A DNA stretch of 64,000 nucleotides from Candidatus Desulfofervidus auxilii. GTDB taxonomy: Bacteria; Desulfobacterota; Desulfofervidia; Desulfofervidales; Desulfofervidaceae. Position numbers and translations under genes: made by a program. This document shows, piece by piece, positions 17,679 through 27,399 of this stretch (positions are counted from its first letter, which is position 1; the number at the start of each line of letters is the position of its first letter). The stretch spans positions 90,867 to 154,866 of the forward strand of contig JAJSZS010000003.1 in assembly GCA_030262725.1 (NCBI GenBank), read 5' to 3'. Under the pieces are notes generated by a model that was not told where the DNA came from, made no database searches, and saw only the letters and a list, made by a program, of their open reading frames with translations.

Positions 17679-19676
17679 TTAATAAGAACCTTTTTCTAAT
17701 ACATCTTTTAAGTGTTTTATTTTATTTAAAAATTCTTGACCAATAGTCATTTTTGGTTTTTCTGGTACTACATGAGGAGTAATAGCAACAATTAATTCAG
17801 TCCTTTCTTCTGTTTTTTCCCAAGAACCAAAGAGAAAACCAATTAAAGGGATATCTTTTAACAGCGGAATACCTTTTTTTACTTTATTTACCTTTGTCTG
17901 AATAAGACCGCCAATTACTACTGTCTGACCATCCTTGGCAACAAGTTTTGTCTTTACTGACCTCTCTATAAATGCAGGTGTAGTAAGACCAGCATATGTT
18001 TCTCTAGATACATCAGTATATTCCTGTGTAACATCAAGTCGAACAAGACCACCAGAGCTTATTCTTGGTGTGACTTTTAATATAATTCCATAAGTCTGAT
18101 ATTGTACACTTTGAACAATCTGACCAGCTGCTTCAACTGTTGTTAGTGTCTGTGTTAAAGTAGGTACCTTTCCACCTACTGTAATTTCTGCTTCCTGTTG
18201 ATCAGTAGCTAATACAGTAGGAGAAGAAAGAATCCTTACCTTTGTTTTTGTAGAAAGGGCAGTAAGTAACGATGTTATACTTTGAGAAAGGGTAGCATAA
18301 TAAATGGAAAGCCCTTTTTGTGCTGCCTCTCCTAAAGCAGCTTCTGGATTAAAAGTATAACCAAAATCTTGTATAGCGCTGATGCGACCTGTTTCAATCC
18401 CGCGATTCTTTAAATACCATTCAACTCCATAAGTTATTTCTCCTTTAAGTGTTACTTCAGCCACCACTACATCAATCAAAACCTGTCTTGGCAAAATATC
18501 TAATTGTTTTATTGCCTTTTCAATAGTTTGATAATCCTGAGGATTAGCAAGAATAACTAAAGCATTATTAACTTCATCAGCAATAATCTTTACTCTACCT
18601 GTTAAAACACCACTTATTTCACCTTTCATTAAAGGAACCTTAGCTTCTACAATTTTTTTCTTTTTAGATTCTGGTCTCACACCAGTTTCATAAAGTTGAT
18701 TTAGTATGTCAGCAATATCTTTTGCCTGTGCGTTTTTTATAAAACGTACATAAATTCTTTCTTCTTGAGTCACTTCAATACTGTCAAGAATCTTTATCCA
18801 TCGTTTTACTTCATTAAGCAATTCTTGTGTAAGGGCTGCTACTAAAAGATAGTTTGTTTTTTCTAGAGGAATAATAACAATGCTTTCTTTAATTTTTGGA
18901 TTATTTTTTAGGATACTTAAATCATTAAATATGGTTTTTATATTCTCTGCAATAATATTAGCATCTATATGTTTCAAAGGGATAGTTTCTATATAAATGT
19001 TACCTAAAAGAAAACTATCAATTGTTTGAAGAATCTGTAATATTGTTTTTATATTTTCTTTTTCATCTGCTAATATAAGTCCTGAAATGGCAGGATTAAC
19101 AATAATTGGAGCTTTTTGAGATAAGAATGGCTTAATTGTATTTAAAGCAATTTTTGGCTCTATATATGAAAGTCGATAAATAAGTATTACTATGCCTTCT
19201 TTTTTGGGTATTGCTTGTTTGGTAATTGGTAAACCTAATTGAGATGCCTTTTCTTTACGTACTACCAAAAAAACATTATTTTTTTCTATAAGCTCAATCC
19301 CATATAGTCTTAAAGCTTGACAAAGCAATGTAAGTAATGCTCCATTTGTATATTCACCTTGGACATACAAACTTAAACCAGGATTTAATCCAGGTTCAAT
19401 AATATAGCTCTTTTTTAAATATTCACCCATAATTGTTCGTAATACTTCACTAAGAGGTGCTTGTTCAAAGTTTAATTCAATCTTACGAGATTGTTTATTT
19501 TTTTGTTTTAAATTTGGAGATGGGTTACCTATTTTCTTAAATTTTTTAATTATTTTTTGGGAATTTTTAGAAACAGATGGTTTTGAAACATGTTGAGGAA
19601 CTAATTGCACTTCTGTTTGTGCATACACATTAACACTTAAAACAACTATAATTAACCATAATATAATTTTGTACAT
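17679..19676 (-). CDS. gspD: Type II secretion secretin GspD
   Basis: A 665-residue secretin. A signal peptide (MYKIILWLIIVVLSVNVYA) is followed by an N0-like domain (about 70-140), several N-domains with LDSIEVTQEERIYVRFIKNAQAKDIADIL, and the secretin core from about 390: PRQVLIDVVVAEVTL, SSPTVLATDQQEAEITVGGKVP and VVIGGLIQTKVNKVKKGIPLLKDIPLIGFLFG. It forms the outer-membrane channel of the secretion system. The start overlaps the gspM gene by 25 bases. Confidence 0.93.
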   Translation of the reverse strand: MYKIILWLIIVVLSVNVYAQTEVQLVPQHVSKPSVSKNSQKIIKKFKKIGNPSPNLKQKNKQSRKIELNFEQAPLSEVLRTIMGEYLKKSYIIEPGLNPGLSLYVQGEYTNGALLTLLCQALRLYGIELIEKNNVFLVVRKEKASQLGLPITKQAIPKKEGIVILIYRLSYIEPKIALNTIKPFLSQKAPIIVNPAISGLILADEKENIKTILQILQTIDSFLLGNIYIETIPLKHIDANIIAENIKTIFNDLSILKNNPKIKESIVIIPLEKTNYLLVAALTQELLNEVKRWIKILDSIEVTQEERIYVRFIKNAQAKDIADILNQLYETGVRPESKKKKIVEAKVPLMKGEISGVLTGRVKIIADEVNNALVILANPQDYQTIEKAIKQLDILPRQVLIDVVVAEVTLKGEITYGVEWYLKNRGIETGRISAIQDFGYTFNPEAALGEAAQKGLSIYYATLSQSITSLLTALSTKTKVRILSSPTVLATDQQEAEITVGGKVPTLTQTLTTVEAAGQIVQSVQYQTYGIILKVTPRISSGGLVRLDVTQEYTDVSRETYAGLTTPAFIERSVKTKLVAKDGQTVVIGGLIQTKVNKVKKGIPLLKDIPLIGFLFGSWEKTEERTELIVAITPHVVPEKPKMTIGQEFLNKIKHLKDVLEKGSY

Positions 19677-20215
19677 ACTAATCTCACCCTTAAATCAAAT
19701 TTTTGTCTATACCCAAATTTTGTAATACTAAGTTCACTTACATAAATACCCTTTACCTTTTCTATTTTAGAAAGTATTTCAGTTAATCCTTGAATATGAG
19801 TTCTTATTTCAAAGCGAATTTTTATTTCTTTAAAACCTTCTCTTTTTTTCTCAGGCAAAATTTGATAATTTATTATTTCTAGTTTACCTTGCTCAACCAA
19901 CGATTTTAAAAGCTGTTCAAGAGAGGCAGCAAGCTTATAAGACTCTTGCGGCTTTAGCCAAATTTCCTCTTTTTTTAATGCTTCAAGTTCTCTTTTAAGC
20001 TTTGGAAGTTTTTTCTGGTATAATTTAATTTTTGTTTTATATTTTTCAACTAATAAATTTTTTCTTTCTATTTCATTTTTTAAATTTTTAACTTCACTGC
20101 TTAATGGAGCTACATATATAAGGTGAAAAACAACTAAAATGACTAAGACAAAAAGTGCAATAATCAATAAATACTTTTTTTCCTTTATTTTTAACTGTTT
20201 TTTCAATTGATTCAT
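19652..20215 (-). CDS. gspM: GspM/PilO-like assembly protein
   Basis: A 187-residue protein with one N-terminal transmembrane segment (YLLIIALFVLVILVVFHLIYV), then a coiled coil (about 38-85), then a ferredoxin-like domain. This is the architecture of GspM or PilO, which pairs with GspL/PilN to anchor the inner-membrane platform. Sequence similarity in this family is weak, so the call is mainly from architecture and position between gspD and gspL. Confidence 0.7.
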   Translation of the reverse strand: MNQLKKQLKIKEKKYLLIIALFVLVILVVFHLIYVAPLSSEVKNLKNEIERKNLLVEKYKTKIKLYQKKLPKLKRELEALKKEEIWLKPQESYKLAASLEQLLKSLVEQGKLEIINYQILPEKKREGFKEIKIRFEIRTHIQGLTEILSKIEKVKGIYVSELSITKFGYRQKFDLRVRLVCTKLYYG

Positions 20216-21444
20216 TTCAACTTTATACGAATATGAAATCTTTCTTGATGACTCCTTGGATTCTTTCGCACAGGTGAAACAAGCTTTACTTCTTCAAAAG
20301 CAGGCACTTGTGTAAGCATCTCCATATAACTCACCACTGATGCTGATTCACCTCTAATAATAAGCTCTTTTTCTTTTAACTTAAAATATGAAATCCAAGT
20401 ATCATTAGGCGTAATTTCTGTTAATATTTTTAAAACTTCTAGGGGAGAAACCACTTTCCCTTTTAAAGCATCTAATTTATTATATAAAGACTTGAGTGTT
20501 TCAATTTCCTTTTCTACTTTTTCAATAGGCTCCCACTTTCTTTGCAGTTGTTTTACTTCTTGAGAAATAATTGTTAGTTTTTGATTTAAATGTTTTTTTT
20601 CTAAATGTAAAAAAACAGGGTATAAAAGATAGAAAATAATAATAATAACTATTGAAACATAAGCTAGAATAAATTTATCCATTTTTAATCGTACACCTTG
20701 TGGCCAACCATAGATTTCTGTCTTGTTTATTAAATATGGAAGAAAATTTTCTAAAACTTTTTCTTTCAAATTGATTTTTTTAATCTTAAATTCTTTTAAT
20801 AAATCATTAGTAGAATTACCAAGAAAAAAGACCTCTTTTATATTTAAAATTTCCAAATAACTCTTGAAATATGCAATATTTTCTCTCTCTACAATAAAAA
20901 CATCCCGAAGTACACCATTTATATAAATAGATGCTTCATAACTATTTCCATTTAATGGGAAAAGAATAACACAAGTTGATTTTTGTATTAAATATGGATA
21001 AAAAAAAGCTAAAGGTACAGCACTTATTTGTAAAAAACCTTCAAATCCCTTTATTAAAGTCTGATATTGAAGTTTTGTTTGATAAAAAACAGGTAAAATA
21101 AATCTATCTTCTGCTTCAAAAGCTTCACCTAATATAAAAAAAGTTTCTTCTCCTGTTGGAAAAATTTCTTCTAAATCATAATGGATAACTTTTAATAAAT
21201 CTTCTCCTACACCTTTTGGATAAGATACTTGATGCATTTGGTATTTATCTCTTGTAAGCAGCCAAAGAACTGCAGTTTTTTTTCTTTCAATTCCCCTTAT
21301 TTCAGGGTTATTTTCCTCATAAGTTTGAAATTGATAAAGCATCCACTTATACCAACGTCTTTTTAAGATAGCCATCTCTAATCGGCCCTTATTTTCAAAA
21401 AAAACAATAAGATTTTTAGGACGTTTAGGATTTATAGTATTCAT
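20212..21444 (-). CDS. gspL: GspL/PilN-like inner-membrane assembly protein
   Basis: A 410-residue protein with a cytoplasmic actin-like half (1-245), one transmembrane segment (KFILAYVSIVIIIIFYLLYPVF, about 250-270), a coiled coil, and a C-terminal periplasmic ferredoxin-like part (EITPNDTWISYFKLKEKELIIRGES). GspL links the GspE ATPase to GspM. The PilN-like C-terminal wording (WISYF..KE..L.I.G.A) is clear. It overlaps gspM by 4 bases and gspK by 20. Confidence 0.78.
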   Translation of the reverse strand: MNTINPKRPKNLIVFFENKGRLEMAILKRRWYKWMLYQFQTYEENNPEIRGIERKKTAVLWLLTRDKYQMHQVSYPKGVGEDLLKVIHYDLEEIFPTGEETFFILGEAFEAEDRFILPVFYQTKLQYQTLIKGFEGFLQISAVPLAFFYPYLIQKSTCVILFPLNGNSYEASIYINGVLRDVFIVERENIAYFKSYLEILNIKEVFFLGNSTNDLLKEFKIKKINLKEKVLENFLPYLINKTEIYGWPQGVRLKMDKFILAYVSIVIIIIFYLLYPVFLHLEKKHLNQKLTIISQEVKQLQRKWEPIEKVEKEIETLKSLYNKLDALKGKVVSPLEVLKILTEITPNDTWISYFKLKEKELIIRGESASVVSYMEMLTQVPAFEEVKLVSPVRKNPRSHQERFHIRIKLK

Positions 21445-22168
21445 TGCGATAAACTATCCGATGCCGACCATGCCCTAAGTAATAAGTAATAATTACAAAA
21501 AAGTGGTTTTTTATCTCACAGACAAATCGATAATAATGACCCTTTACCATAATAGGTTCCTTTTCCTCTTTCTTAGGATACTTAACATTTTTTCCATAAA
21601 CTGTCAAAAAATTGTAAAGACTCCAAAAAATTTCTGGTGTAATACCCTTTACAAAAAGCAATTCTTCTAAGGTTTTAAAAGCTGAATTGGCAGGTTTATA
21701 TGGTGGAGAAAGAGAAAGATAATAATCCTCTTCAGCACCATAAGGGCGTGGGACATTATCAGCATCTCGATAATCTAATATACAATCAACTAATTCTTCT
21801 GCTTTTTCAGAAGGAAATCCAATTTTTTCTGTAAGAAAAGAAAAAAGTGTTTCAGCATCAACAAGATTAATATTTATTTTTTCTTCTTCATCTTCAACTC
21901 TAATCTTTGCCCTTTGATTATCAAATGAAAGCTCAATTTCCTGACCATTAGGCAAGATTCTTCTTTCATCATCTTCTGGTAAGGATAATCTAACTATTGC
22001 TTCTTGTATAAGACTGTATGCAGTAAAATAATCTTTTTTTGCTTCCAATATACGACTAGCTGTTTTTGCCTTTAGATGTACTTCACGTCCAAATTCCATC
22101 ACAATAAAAGAAAGAAAAGCAATAACCCAGAGAAGAAAAATAAGAATTGAACCTTTTTGTTTTTTCAT
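21425..22168 (-). CDS. gspK: Minor pseudopilin GspK, short form
   Basis: A 247-residue protein starting MKKQKGSILIFLLWVIAFLSFIVMEFGREVHLKAK, the GspK type leader in which the usual FTL is replaced by S-I-L and Glu5 is missing, as is typical for the pilus-tip protein GspK. The helix-hairpin-helix part (KININLVDAETLFSFLTEKIGFP..AEELVDCILDYRDADNVPRPYGAEEDYY) confirms it. It is shorter than the usual 300-plus residues, so part of the alpha domain seems reduced. Confidence 0.88.
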   Translation of the reverse strand: MKKQKGSILIFLLWVIAFLSFIVMEFGREVHLKAKTASRILEAKKDYFTAYSLIQEAIVRLSLPEDDERRILPNGQEIELSFDNQRAKIRVEDEEEKININLVDAETLFSFLTEKIGFPSEKAEELVDCILDYRDADNVPRPYGAEEDYYLSLSPPYKPANSAFKTLEELLFVKGITPEIFWSLYNFLTVYGKNVKYPKKEEKEPIMVKGHYYRFVCEIKNHFFVIITYYLGHGRHRIVYRNEYYKS

Positions 22169-22740
22169 CTTAAAGGAAATAAAAATTTATATATTTTTCC
22201 TTTTAAATTAGCTTCAATCTCTATTGCTTCAGGCAAATTATTCTTTTCCTTTGGCCAATTATTTTTCGCATCCCCACCTTCATAATAAACACAATGCCAA
22301 GTAAGAGGAATTTTTAATTTAATTGGTTTAGTACTATCTAATGCTTTTAAAGATGTTTCTATTTTTTCTGCATAAGTAAATGGAATCTCACGATAAAAAA
22401 TCTTCCCATTTTCTAGTTCATATTTAACTAATACAGGAGCAGCCTTATTAGCTGTAAGCAATGAATAGTTAGTGACAAAACAAAATTTATCTTCTTCTCC
22501 TATAAAAAGCCCACGAGTATGAAAAATTTTAAAAGTTGAAATATATTTTAATTGTTTTTCCAAAAGATGTGTGATTTTAAAAAAATCAATCTCTTCTTCT
22601 TGACCTCCTATTCCTTTCCACCACATTCCAAGAGAAAACCTTAAAGCTAAAGCTAAAGTAAGAATTACAAGAGTAGAAAGGGACATAGCTAAAAGCAATT
22701 CTAATAGTGTAAATCCTTTATTAAAGCGCATTTGCTTCAA
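22165..22740 (-). CDS. gspJ: Minor pseudopilin GspJ
   Basis: A 191-residue prepilin-like protein with the cleavage site and helix FNKGFTLLELLLAMSLSTLVILTLALALRF. The downstream beta-rich part contains YELENGKIFYREIPF, as in GspJ. It belongs to the tip complex with GspI and GspK. The gene overlaps gspI by 20 bases and gspK by 4, consistent with a tightly packed operon. An in-frame ATG three codons later could also serve as start. Confidence 0.82.
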   Translation of the reverse strand: MKQMRFNKGFTLLELLLAMSLSTLVILTLALALRFSLGMWWKGIGGQEEEIDFFKITHLLEKQLKYISTFKIFHTRGLFIGEEDKFCFVTNYSLLTANKAAPVLVKYELENGKIFYREIPFTYAEKIETSLKALDSTKPIKLKIPLTWHCVYYEGGDAKNNWPKEKNNLPEAIEIEANLKGKIYKFLFPLR

Positions 22741-23050
22741 GAAAACAAAGACTTCTTTTATTTACTTTTACACAAACTTTATAAAGTAAAAAATCTTCAT
22801 ATTCTTCTATTCGTTGAATATTTACTTTATAATTTATATTTCCCCACTTTCCTGTACTTTCTCCTTCTTCTAACTTTTTTCCTTGAAATTGAATAGCAAT
22901 TTGTTCCAAAACATAAATTTCTTTTAATGCTTTTAAAGCCCTATCTAAAAGTCGCAAATTCTGTCCTATTACACCCATAAGTACTGCTAAAACAGTAGCC
23001 ATAATAAAAACCGCTACTACTACTTCTATAAGGGTAAAGCCTTTTTTCAT
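22721..23050 (-). CDS. gspI: Minor pseudopilin GspI
   Basis: A roughly 109-residue prepilin-like protein, MKKGFTLIEVVVAVFIMATVLAVLMGVIGQN, followed by a short globular part. I placed the start at 23050, where ATG overlaps the gspH stop as ATGA; an upstream in-frame ATG lies inside gspH. Its size and position between gspH and gspJ match GspI, the hub of the tip complex. Confidence 0.82.
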   Translation of the reverse strand: MKKGFTLIEVVVAVFIMATVLAVLMGVIGQNLRLLDRALKALKEIYVLEQIAIQFQGKKLEEGESTGKWGNINYKVNIQRIEEYEDFLLYKVCVKVNKRSLCFLEANAL

Positions 23051-23484
23051 CCTACTTCTTTCCATCTAATAGCAGATGTTAAAGGATTGATATTAATAAT
23101 ATACTTTTTTCTACCATAAATAATTTCTATTTCTGCCTGATTAGCAGTACCATCAGGATAAAAATAAATATAATAGAGACCAGGAGTAATTTCTTTTAAA
23201 CCACTAGCATAAATTTCAACATTTTCAGGGATAGAATAAACTTTTTCTGAAAGACCATATGTGCGATTGTGACCATCAATAAAAAAATAAATTGGTTTAT
23301 TAAAAGAAATTGCATTAGTAGCTGCTAATGAAATAGTATGTACAAATTGATGTAAAAATTTTTTCTGTTCCAATTTTAAAACAATACTAGAAAAGTGAGG
23401 TAAAGTAAATGTAAAAAGCAAAGAAATGATAAAAGTTACTACTAATATTTCAATTAGAGTAAATCCTTTAAAATTTGATTTCAT
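23047..23484 (-). CDS. gspH: Minor pseudopilin GspH
   Basis: A 145-residue prepilin-like protein starting MKSNFKGFTLIEILVVTFIISLLFTFTLPHF, with a GspH/FimT-type body (ATNAISFNKPIYFFIDGHNRTYGL, then IYFYPDGTANQAEIEI). It is the minor pseudopilin linking the tip to the GspG shaft. It is packed between gspF and gspI with overlaps on both sides. Confidence 0.85.
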   Translation of the reverse strand: MKSNFKGFTLIEILVVTFIISLLFTFTLPHFSSIVLKLEQKKFLHQFVHTISLAATNAISFNKPIYFFIDGHNRTYGLSEKVYSIPENVEIYASGLKEITPGLYYIYFYPDGTANQAEIEIIYGRKKYIININPLTSAIRWKEVG

Positions 23485-24649
23485 TTATCCCTAAGATAGC
23501 AGAAAACATGCTAAAAATAATCAATCCAATTATAATACCCATAATTACAATAACTGTTGGTTCTATTAAACTTAATCCTCTTTTAAGAAAACGCTGCATC
23601 TCATTTTCTAAACTTTTATTTACATTAAGAAATCCTCCACCTAGATCCCCAGTTTCTTCAGATACTGCTAAAATTGTGCTCATTTTAGGTGGAAATATTT
23701 CTTTTTTAAAATATAAGCTTATATTTTTCCCACTTCTTACTTCTTGTTTCAACTGAGTAATGTTTTTTTTCAAAATCTCATTTGTCATTACATCTTTTGC
23801 TATTTCAATTGCTTCTAAAATATCTACACCTGCATGAAGTAGTATCCCCATTGTTCTTGTAAATTTTATCAATTCAATTTTTATTATAATTTCTCTTAAA
23901 TATGGCACTTTTAACAACATCTCATGAATCCGATAACGACTGTGTGGATGATTAGTCAAACGTTTTGAAATAAAAAAAAGGAGGATAAGAATAAAAGGGA
24001 AAATCCAACCATAATGATTTAAGAAATAACCTAATTTTAAAAGAAATTTCATAAATATAGGAACTTCTTGATGCAATTCAGAAAAAATTTGAGAAAAGCG
24101 TGGTACAACATAGCCTAATAAGATAAAAATCGAGATAATACCAATTGTAAGTAAAATGGATGGATAAATAGCTACTGAAATCAAATTTTCTTTAAGTTTT
24201 TGGCGTGCTTCTAAATAATCTCCTATTAATTTTAGCACTTGTGTTAAACTTCCTGTCATTTCTCCTACTCTTATCATTTGAATATAGAAGCGACCAAATA
24301 CTGAATGATGTTGGCTTAAAGCCTCAGAAAAACTTTTTCCTGCCTTTACTGACTCAAGCAAATCAGCAATAAGATGTTTTATTTCAAGCTTTTCTGCTGA
24401 ATTCATAAGCATTTCCAATGCTCGATCAAGAGAAAGACCACCCTCAAGTAAATCTTTTAAATCTATCGTAAAATCAATAATCTTTTGTGAACTAATGCGT
24501 ATTTTTTTTCTCTTAGCAATGTAAATTTTTACTGGAATAAGCTGACGTTCTTTTAAACGGCGAATTGCTTCCTTTTCTTCTTTTGCTTCAATGAAACCTT
24601 TAACTAATTGACCAGAAATGGTCCTCGCTTGATATTTAAAGGTAGCCAT
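23468..24649 (-). CDS. gspF: Type II secretion inner-membrane platform protein GspF
   Basis: A 393-residue protein of the GspF/PilC family: N-terminal FKYQARTISGQLVKGFIEAKEEKEAIRRLKERQLIPV, then two cytoplasmic T2SSF repeats (about 60-180 and 260-385) separated by transmembrane helices. Typical phrases are LSQHHSVFGRFYIQMIRVGEMTGSL and AVSEETGDLGGGFLNVNKSLENEMQ. It is the rotary or plunger platform acted on by GspE. Its start overlaps the gspE stop by one base. Confidence 0.93.
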   Translation of the reverse strand: MATFKYQARTISGQLVKGFIEAKEEKEAIRRLKERQLIPVKIYIAKRKKIRISSQKIIDFTIDLKDLLEGGLSLDRALEMLMNSAEKLEIKHLIADLLESVKAGKSFSEALSQHHSVFGRFYIQMIRVGEMTGSLTQVLKLIGDYLEARQKLKENLISVAIYPSILLTIGIISIFILLGYVVPRFSQIFSELHQEVPIFMKFLLKLGYFLNHYGWIFPFILILLFFISKRLTNHPHSRYRIHEMLLKVPYLREIIIKIELIKFTRTMGILLHAGVDILEAIEIAKDVMTNEILKKNITQLKQEVRSGKNISLYFKKEIFPPKMSTILAVSEETGDLGGGFLNVNKSLENEMQRFLKRGLSLIEPTVIVIMGIIIGLIIFSMFSAILGINEIKF

Positions 24650-26337
24650 TATAATCTTGTGACTCTTAAAACCTCTTCTAGTGTAGTAATACCGCTAATA
24701 ACTTTTTGTAAACCATCTACTGTCATTGTAGTCATACCTTCAGCAATAGCCCTTTGACGAATAGTATCTGCATCTGCACCTTCAATGATAAGAGAACGAA
24801 TCCTTTCACTTATCTCCATTACTTCAAAAATACCTATACGTCCTCTATAACCAGTATAAGCACACTCTTCACAGCCAACACTTCGATAAAGCACTAAATT
24901 TTTCCAATCAATCTGAGTTTGAAATTGAGGTGGAAAATAACTGATCATTCTTTTAACAAGAGCTTTTTCTGGTTCAAATGGTACTTTACAATGAGGGCAA
25001 AGCACCCTTACTAACCTTTGAGCAATTACTAAAAGAATTGAAGAAGAAATAAGATAAGGTTCTACTTGTAAATCTATTAATCTAGTAATTGCAGTAGGAG
25101 CATCATTTGTATGAAGAGTAGAAAAAACCAAATGTCCAGTGAGGGCAGATTGAATGGCAATCTCTGCTGTTTCGGTATCTCTAATCTCACCAATAAGCAG
25201 CACATCCGGATCCTGTCTTACAATAGAACGAAGTACCTTAGCAAAATTTAAATCTAAATCATGCCTTACTTGAATTTGATTAATGCCTTCAATCTGATAC
25301 TCAACAGGATCCTCTACAGTAATAATCTTTTTTTCAGGTGATTTAATCTCTTTTAAAATTGCATAAAGAGTAGTAGTCTTACCTGAACCTGTTGGGCCTG
25401 TAACAAGAATAATACCATGTGGATAATAAATTTTTTCCTGAAGAAGATTAAAATCTCTTAAATTTAAGCCAAGTGTATCTAATTTGAATTCACGACCTTC
25501 TGGATAAAGCAATCTTAAAACCACACTTTCTCCAAAAATAGTAGGCACTGTAGAAACACGAATATCTATTTCTTGTCCACCTAATCTAAGTTTAATTCTT
25601 CCATCTTGAGGTAAACGTCTTTCTGCAATATTCATGCCTGCTATGAGTTTAATTCGAGAAATAATAGCTGGCTGCAATCTTTTTGGTGGAGCTTCTGCTT
25701 CATGAAGGATACCATCAATTCGATAACGTACTTTAAATTCTTTTTCAAAAGGTTCAAAGTGAATATCAGAAGCGCGCATTTCCACACCCCGTGTAATAAT
25801 CATATTCACTAATCGCACAATTGGAGCTTCTAAAGCCATATCACGTAAGTTTTCTTCCTCCCATTCCCTAATCTCACTTTCTGCCTCTTCCATCGCCTCT
25901 TGAATCTCATTTTCATTCCCATAAAGTCTATCAATAGCTTCTTGAATATCCTCTGATAATCCTAAATAAAATTTTACCTTTAAGGGCTGAAAATATTGTT
26001 TGAGATTAGTAATAAGTGAAAGATTAAAAGGATCAGAAATAGCTATTATTACTTCATCTCTTGTCCGTCTTATAGGCAAAATACAATGTCTTTTCAAAAA
26101 AGATACAGAAATTTCTTCCAAAATTAAAGGTTCTTTTGGATAATGCTTCCTTTCTAAAAAAGGAATATCAAAATATTTTGCTATCAATTCCATTAAACGT
26201 TTTTCTTCAATTCCTATATTTTTTAAAATTTTTGTGAGAGTTAATTTTGTCTCTTCTGTTTTAGCTAAAATTTTAGTCCTTTCCTCTGGTTTTATTCCCA
26301 ATTGAGAAAATAAAAATTCACTAAATGACTCACTCAT
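24649..26337 (-). CDS. gspE: Type II secretion ATPase GspE
   Basis: A 562-residue secretion ATPase. Landmarks are the N-terminal MshEN-like domain (about 50-140), Walker A GPTGSGKTTTLYAIL (about 318), the Asp box VEDPVEYQIEGINQIQV, Walker B LLIGEIRDTETAEIAIQSALTGHLVFSTLHTND, and a four-cysteine zinc site (CPHC ... CEECAYTGYRGR). It powers pseudopilus assembly. It is the first gsp gene of the minus-strand run and follows the DRTGG gene with a 4-base overlap. Confidence 0.94.
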   Translation of the reverse strand: MSESFSEFLFSQLGIKPEERTKILAKTEETKLTLTKILKNIGIEEKRLMELIAKYFDIPFLERKHYPKEPLILEEISVSFLKRHCILPIRRTRDEVIIAISDPFNLSLITNLKQYFQPLKVKFYLGLSEDIQEAIDRLYGNENEIQEAMEEAESEIREWEEENLRDMALEAPIVRLVNMIITRGVEMRASDIHFEPFEKEFKVRYRIDGILHEAEAPPKRLQPAIISRIKLIAGMNIAERRLPQDGRIKLRLGGQEIDIRVSTVPTIFGESVVLRLLYPEGREFKLDTLGLNLRDFNLLQEKIYYPHGIILVTGPTGSGKTTTLYAILKEIKSPEKKIITVEDPVEYQIEGINQIQVRHDLDLNFAKVLRSIVRQDPDVLLIGEIRDTETAEIAIQSALTGHLVFSTLHTNDAPTAITRLIDLQVEPYLISSSILLVIAQRLVRVLCPHCKVPFEPEKALVKRMISYFPPQFQTQIDWKNLVLYRSVGCEECAYTGYRGRIGIFEVMEISERIRSLIIEGADADTIRQRAIAEGMTTMTVDGLQKVISGITTLEEVLRVTRL

Positions 26338-27395
26338 TCTAAAATCTGTTCTAATTGTTTAAAATTTAAATGTTTTTGCACAAGTGCCAATCCTCTTTCT
26401 ACTTTCTCTTTCCCCTCTAAACTCAAACGAGCAGAAATATCTTGAACTTTCTTAGCTACTGTATAAGTGTCATCTCTTACAAGGACAATTGGCACATTTT
26501 TTTGATCTGCTTTAGAGAGAATAATCTCATTAGGAATAAAATTACCTGTAAGCACTAAACATTTTGCCCCTTCCTCAATCGCTACTAATTGAATATCTGC
26601 CCTATCTCCTCCTACAATTACAGCTGGGTCAATCGAACGGCGGATGTATTCAACAAACCTACTTACCTCCATACCACCAATTAGATAATTTTGAATAAAT
26701 TTGTTAAGGCCTTCGTGCCCTGAAAGGATTTGTCCTCCTAACCTTTCGCTTAATTCAGCCACTGTTATAGCATTAAGAAGATTGTCATAAGGAATAAGCC
26801 CCAACACTAAAATACCTTTTTGCTCTAACCAAGGAACAATCAATTCTTCAATATCTCGTTTTTGCTCCTCCTTTACCCAGTTTAATATTATCCCACAAAG
26901 TTTATCTTTCAATGCCTTTTTTACTTCAGTAATACCATCTAAAAATGGCTCTCCTATATATTTATTAACTAAGATAACTTTTGCATTTAATGTATTTATT
27001 ACCTCAAGTCCAGAAATTCCTAAAAAACTTCCTAACCATACTGTTTCTGCCCCACCAATTATAACTATATCCTTTCCAGTAGAAATGGTTTCAAATGCCT
27101 TTTTCACTTTTGACATCAATTCTTCTATCTCCCCCCGTAAAACCTTTACCGTCAATTCATAATCTAAAATAACAGGACATAAATATGATAAATCATCTTT
27201 AAGTCCCAAACTCTGATAAATGAAATAAGCAACTCTATCAGTAATAATATTGTTTTTTACCCGTAAAGGAACTTTGCCAAGCGGTTTAAAGTAGCCAAGT
27301 TTAAGCCCCTTTTCAAGAAAATACTTTCCTACTCCTAAGGTAATGAGTCCCTTACCTGAAAATGGGATAGTTGAACCAATATAAATTATCTTCAT
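26334..27395 (-). CDS. P-loop and DRTGG-domain protein (phosphotransacetylase N-terminal-like)
   Basis: A 353-residue protein. The N-terminus (IYIGSTIPFSGKGLITLGVGKYF) is a dethiobiotin-synthetase-like P-loop domain, and residues about 215-320 form a DRTGG domain (GGDRADIQLVAIEEGAKCLVLTGN). Together they match the regulatory half of long phosphotransacetylases, here without the catalytic part. Its neighbour is the ADP-forming acetyl-CoA synthetase, so a role in sensing or regulating acetyl-CoA/acetate flow is a reasonable inference. It starts 5 bases after that gene. Confidence 0.75.
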   Translation of the reverse strand: MKIIYIGSTIPFSGKGLITLGVGKYFLEKGLKLGYFKPLGKVPLRVKNNIITDRVAYFIYQSLGLKDDLSYLCPVILDYELTVKVLRGEIEELMSKVKKAFETISTGKDIVIIGGAETVWLGSFLGISGLEVINTLNAKVILVNKYIGEPFLDGITEVKKALKDKLCGIILNWVKEEQKRDIEELIVPWLEQKGILVLGLIPYDNLLNAITVAELSERLGGQILSGHEGLNKFIQNYLIGGMEVSRFVEYIRRSIDPAVIVGGDRADIQLVAIEEGAKCLVLTGNFIPNEIILSKADQKNVPIVLVRDDTYTVAKKVQDISARLSLEGKEKVERGLALVQKHLNFKQLEQILE

Positions 27396-27399
27396 TTTT

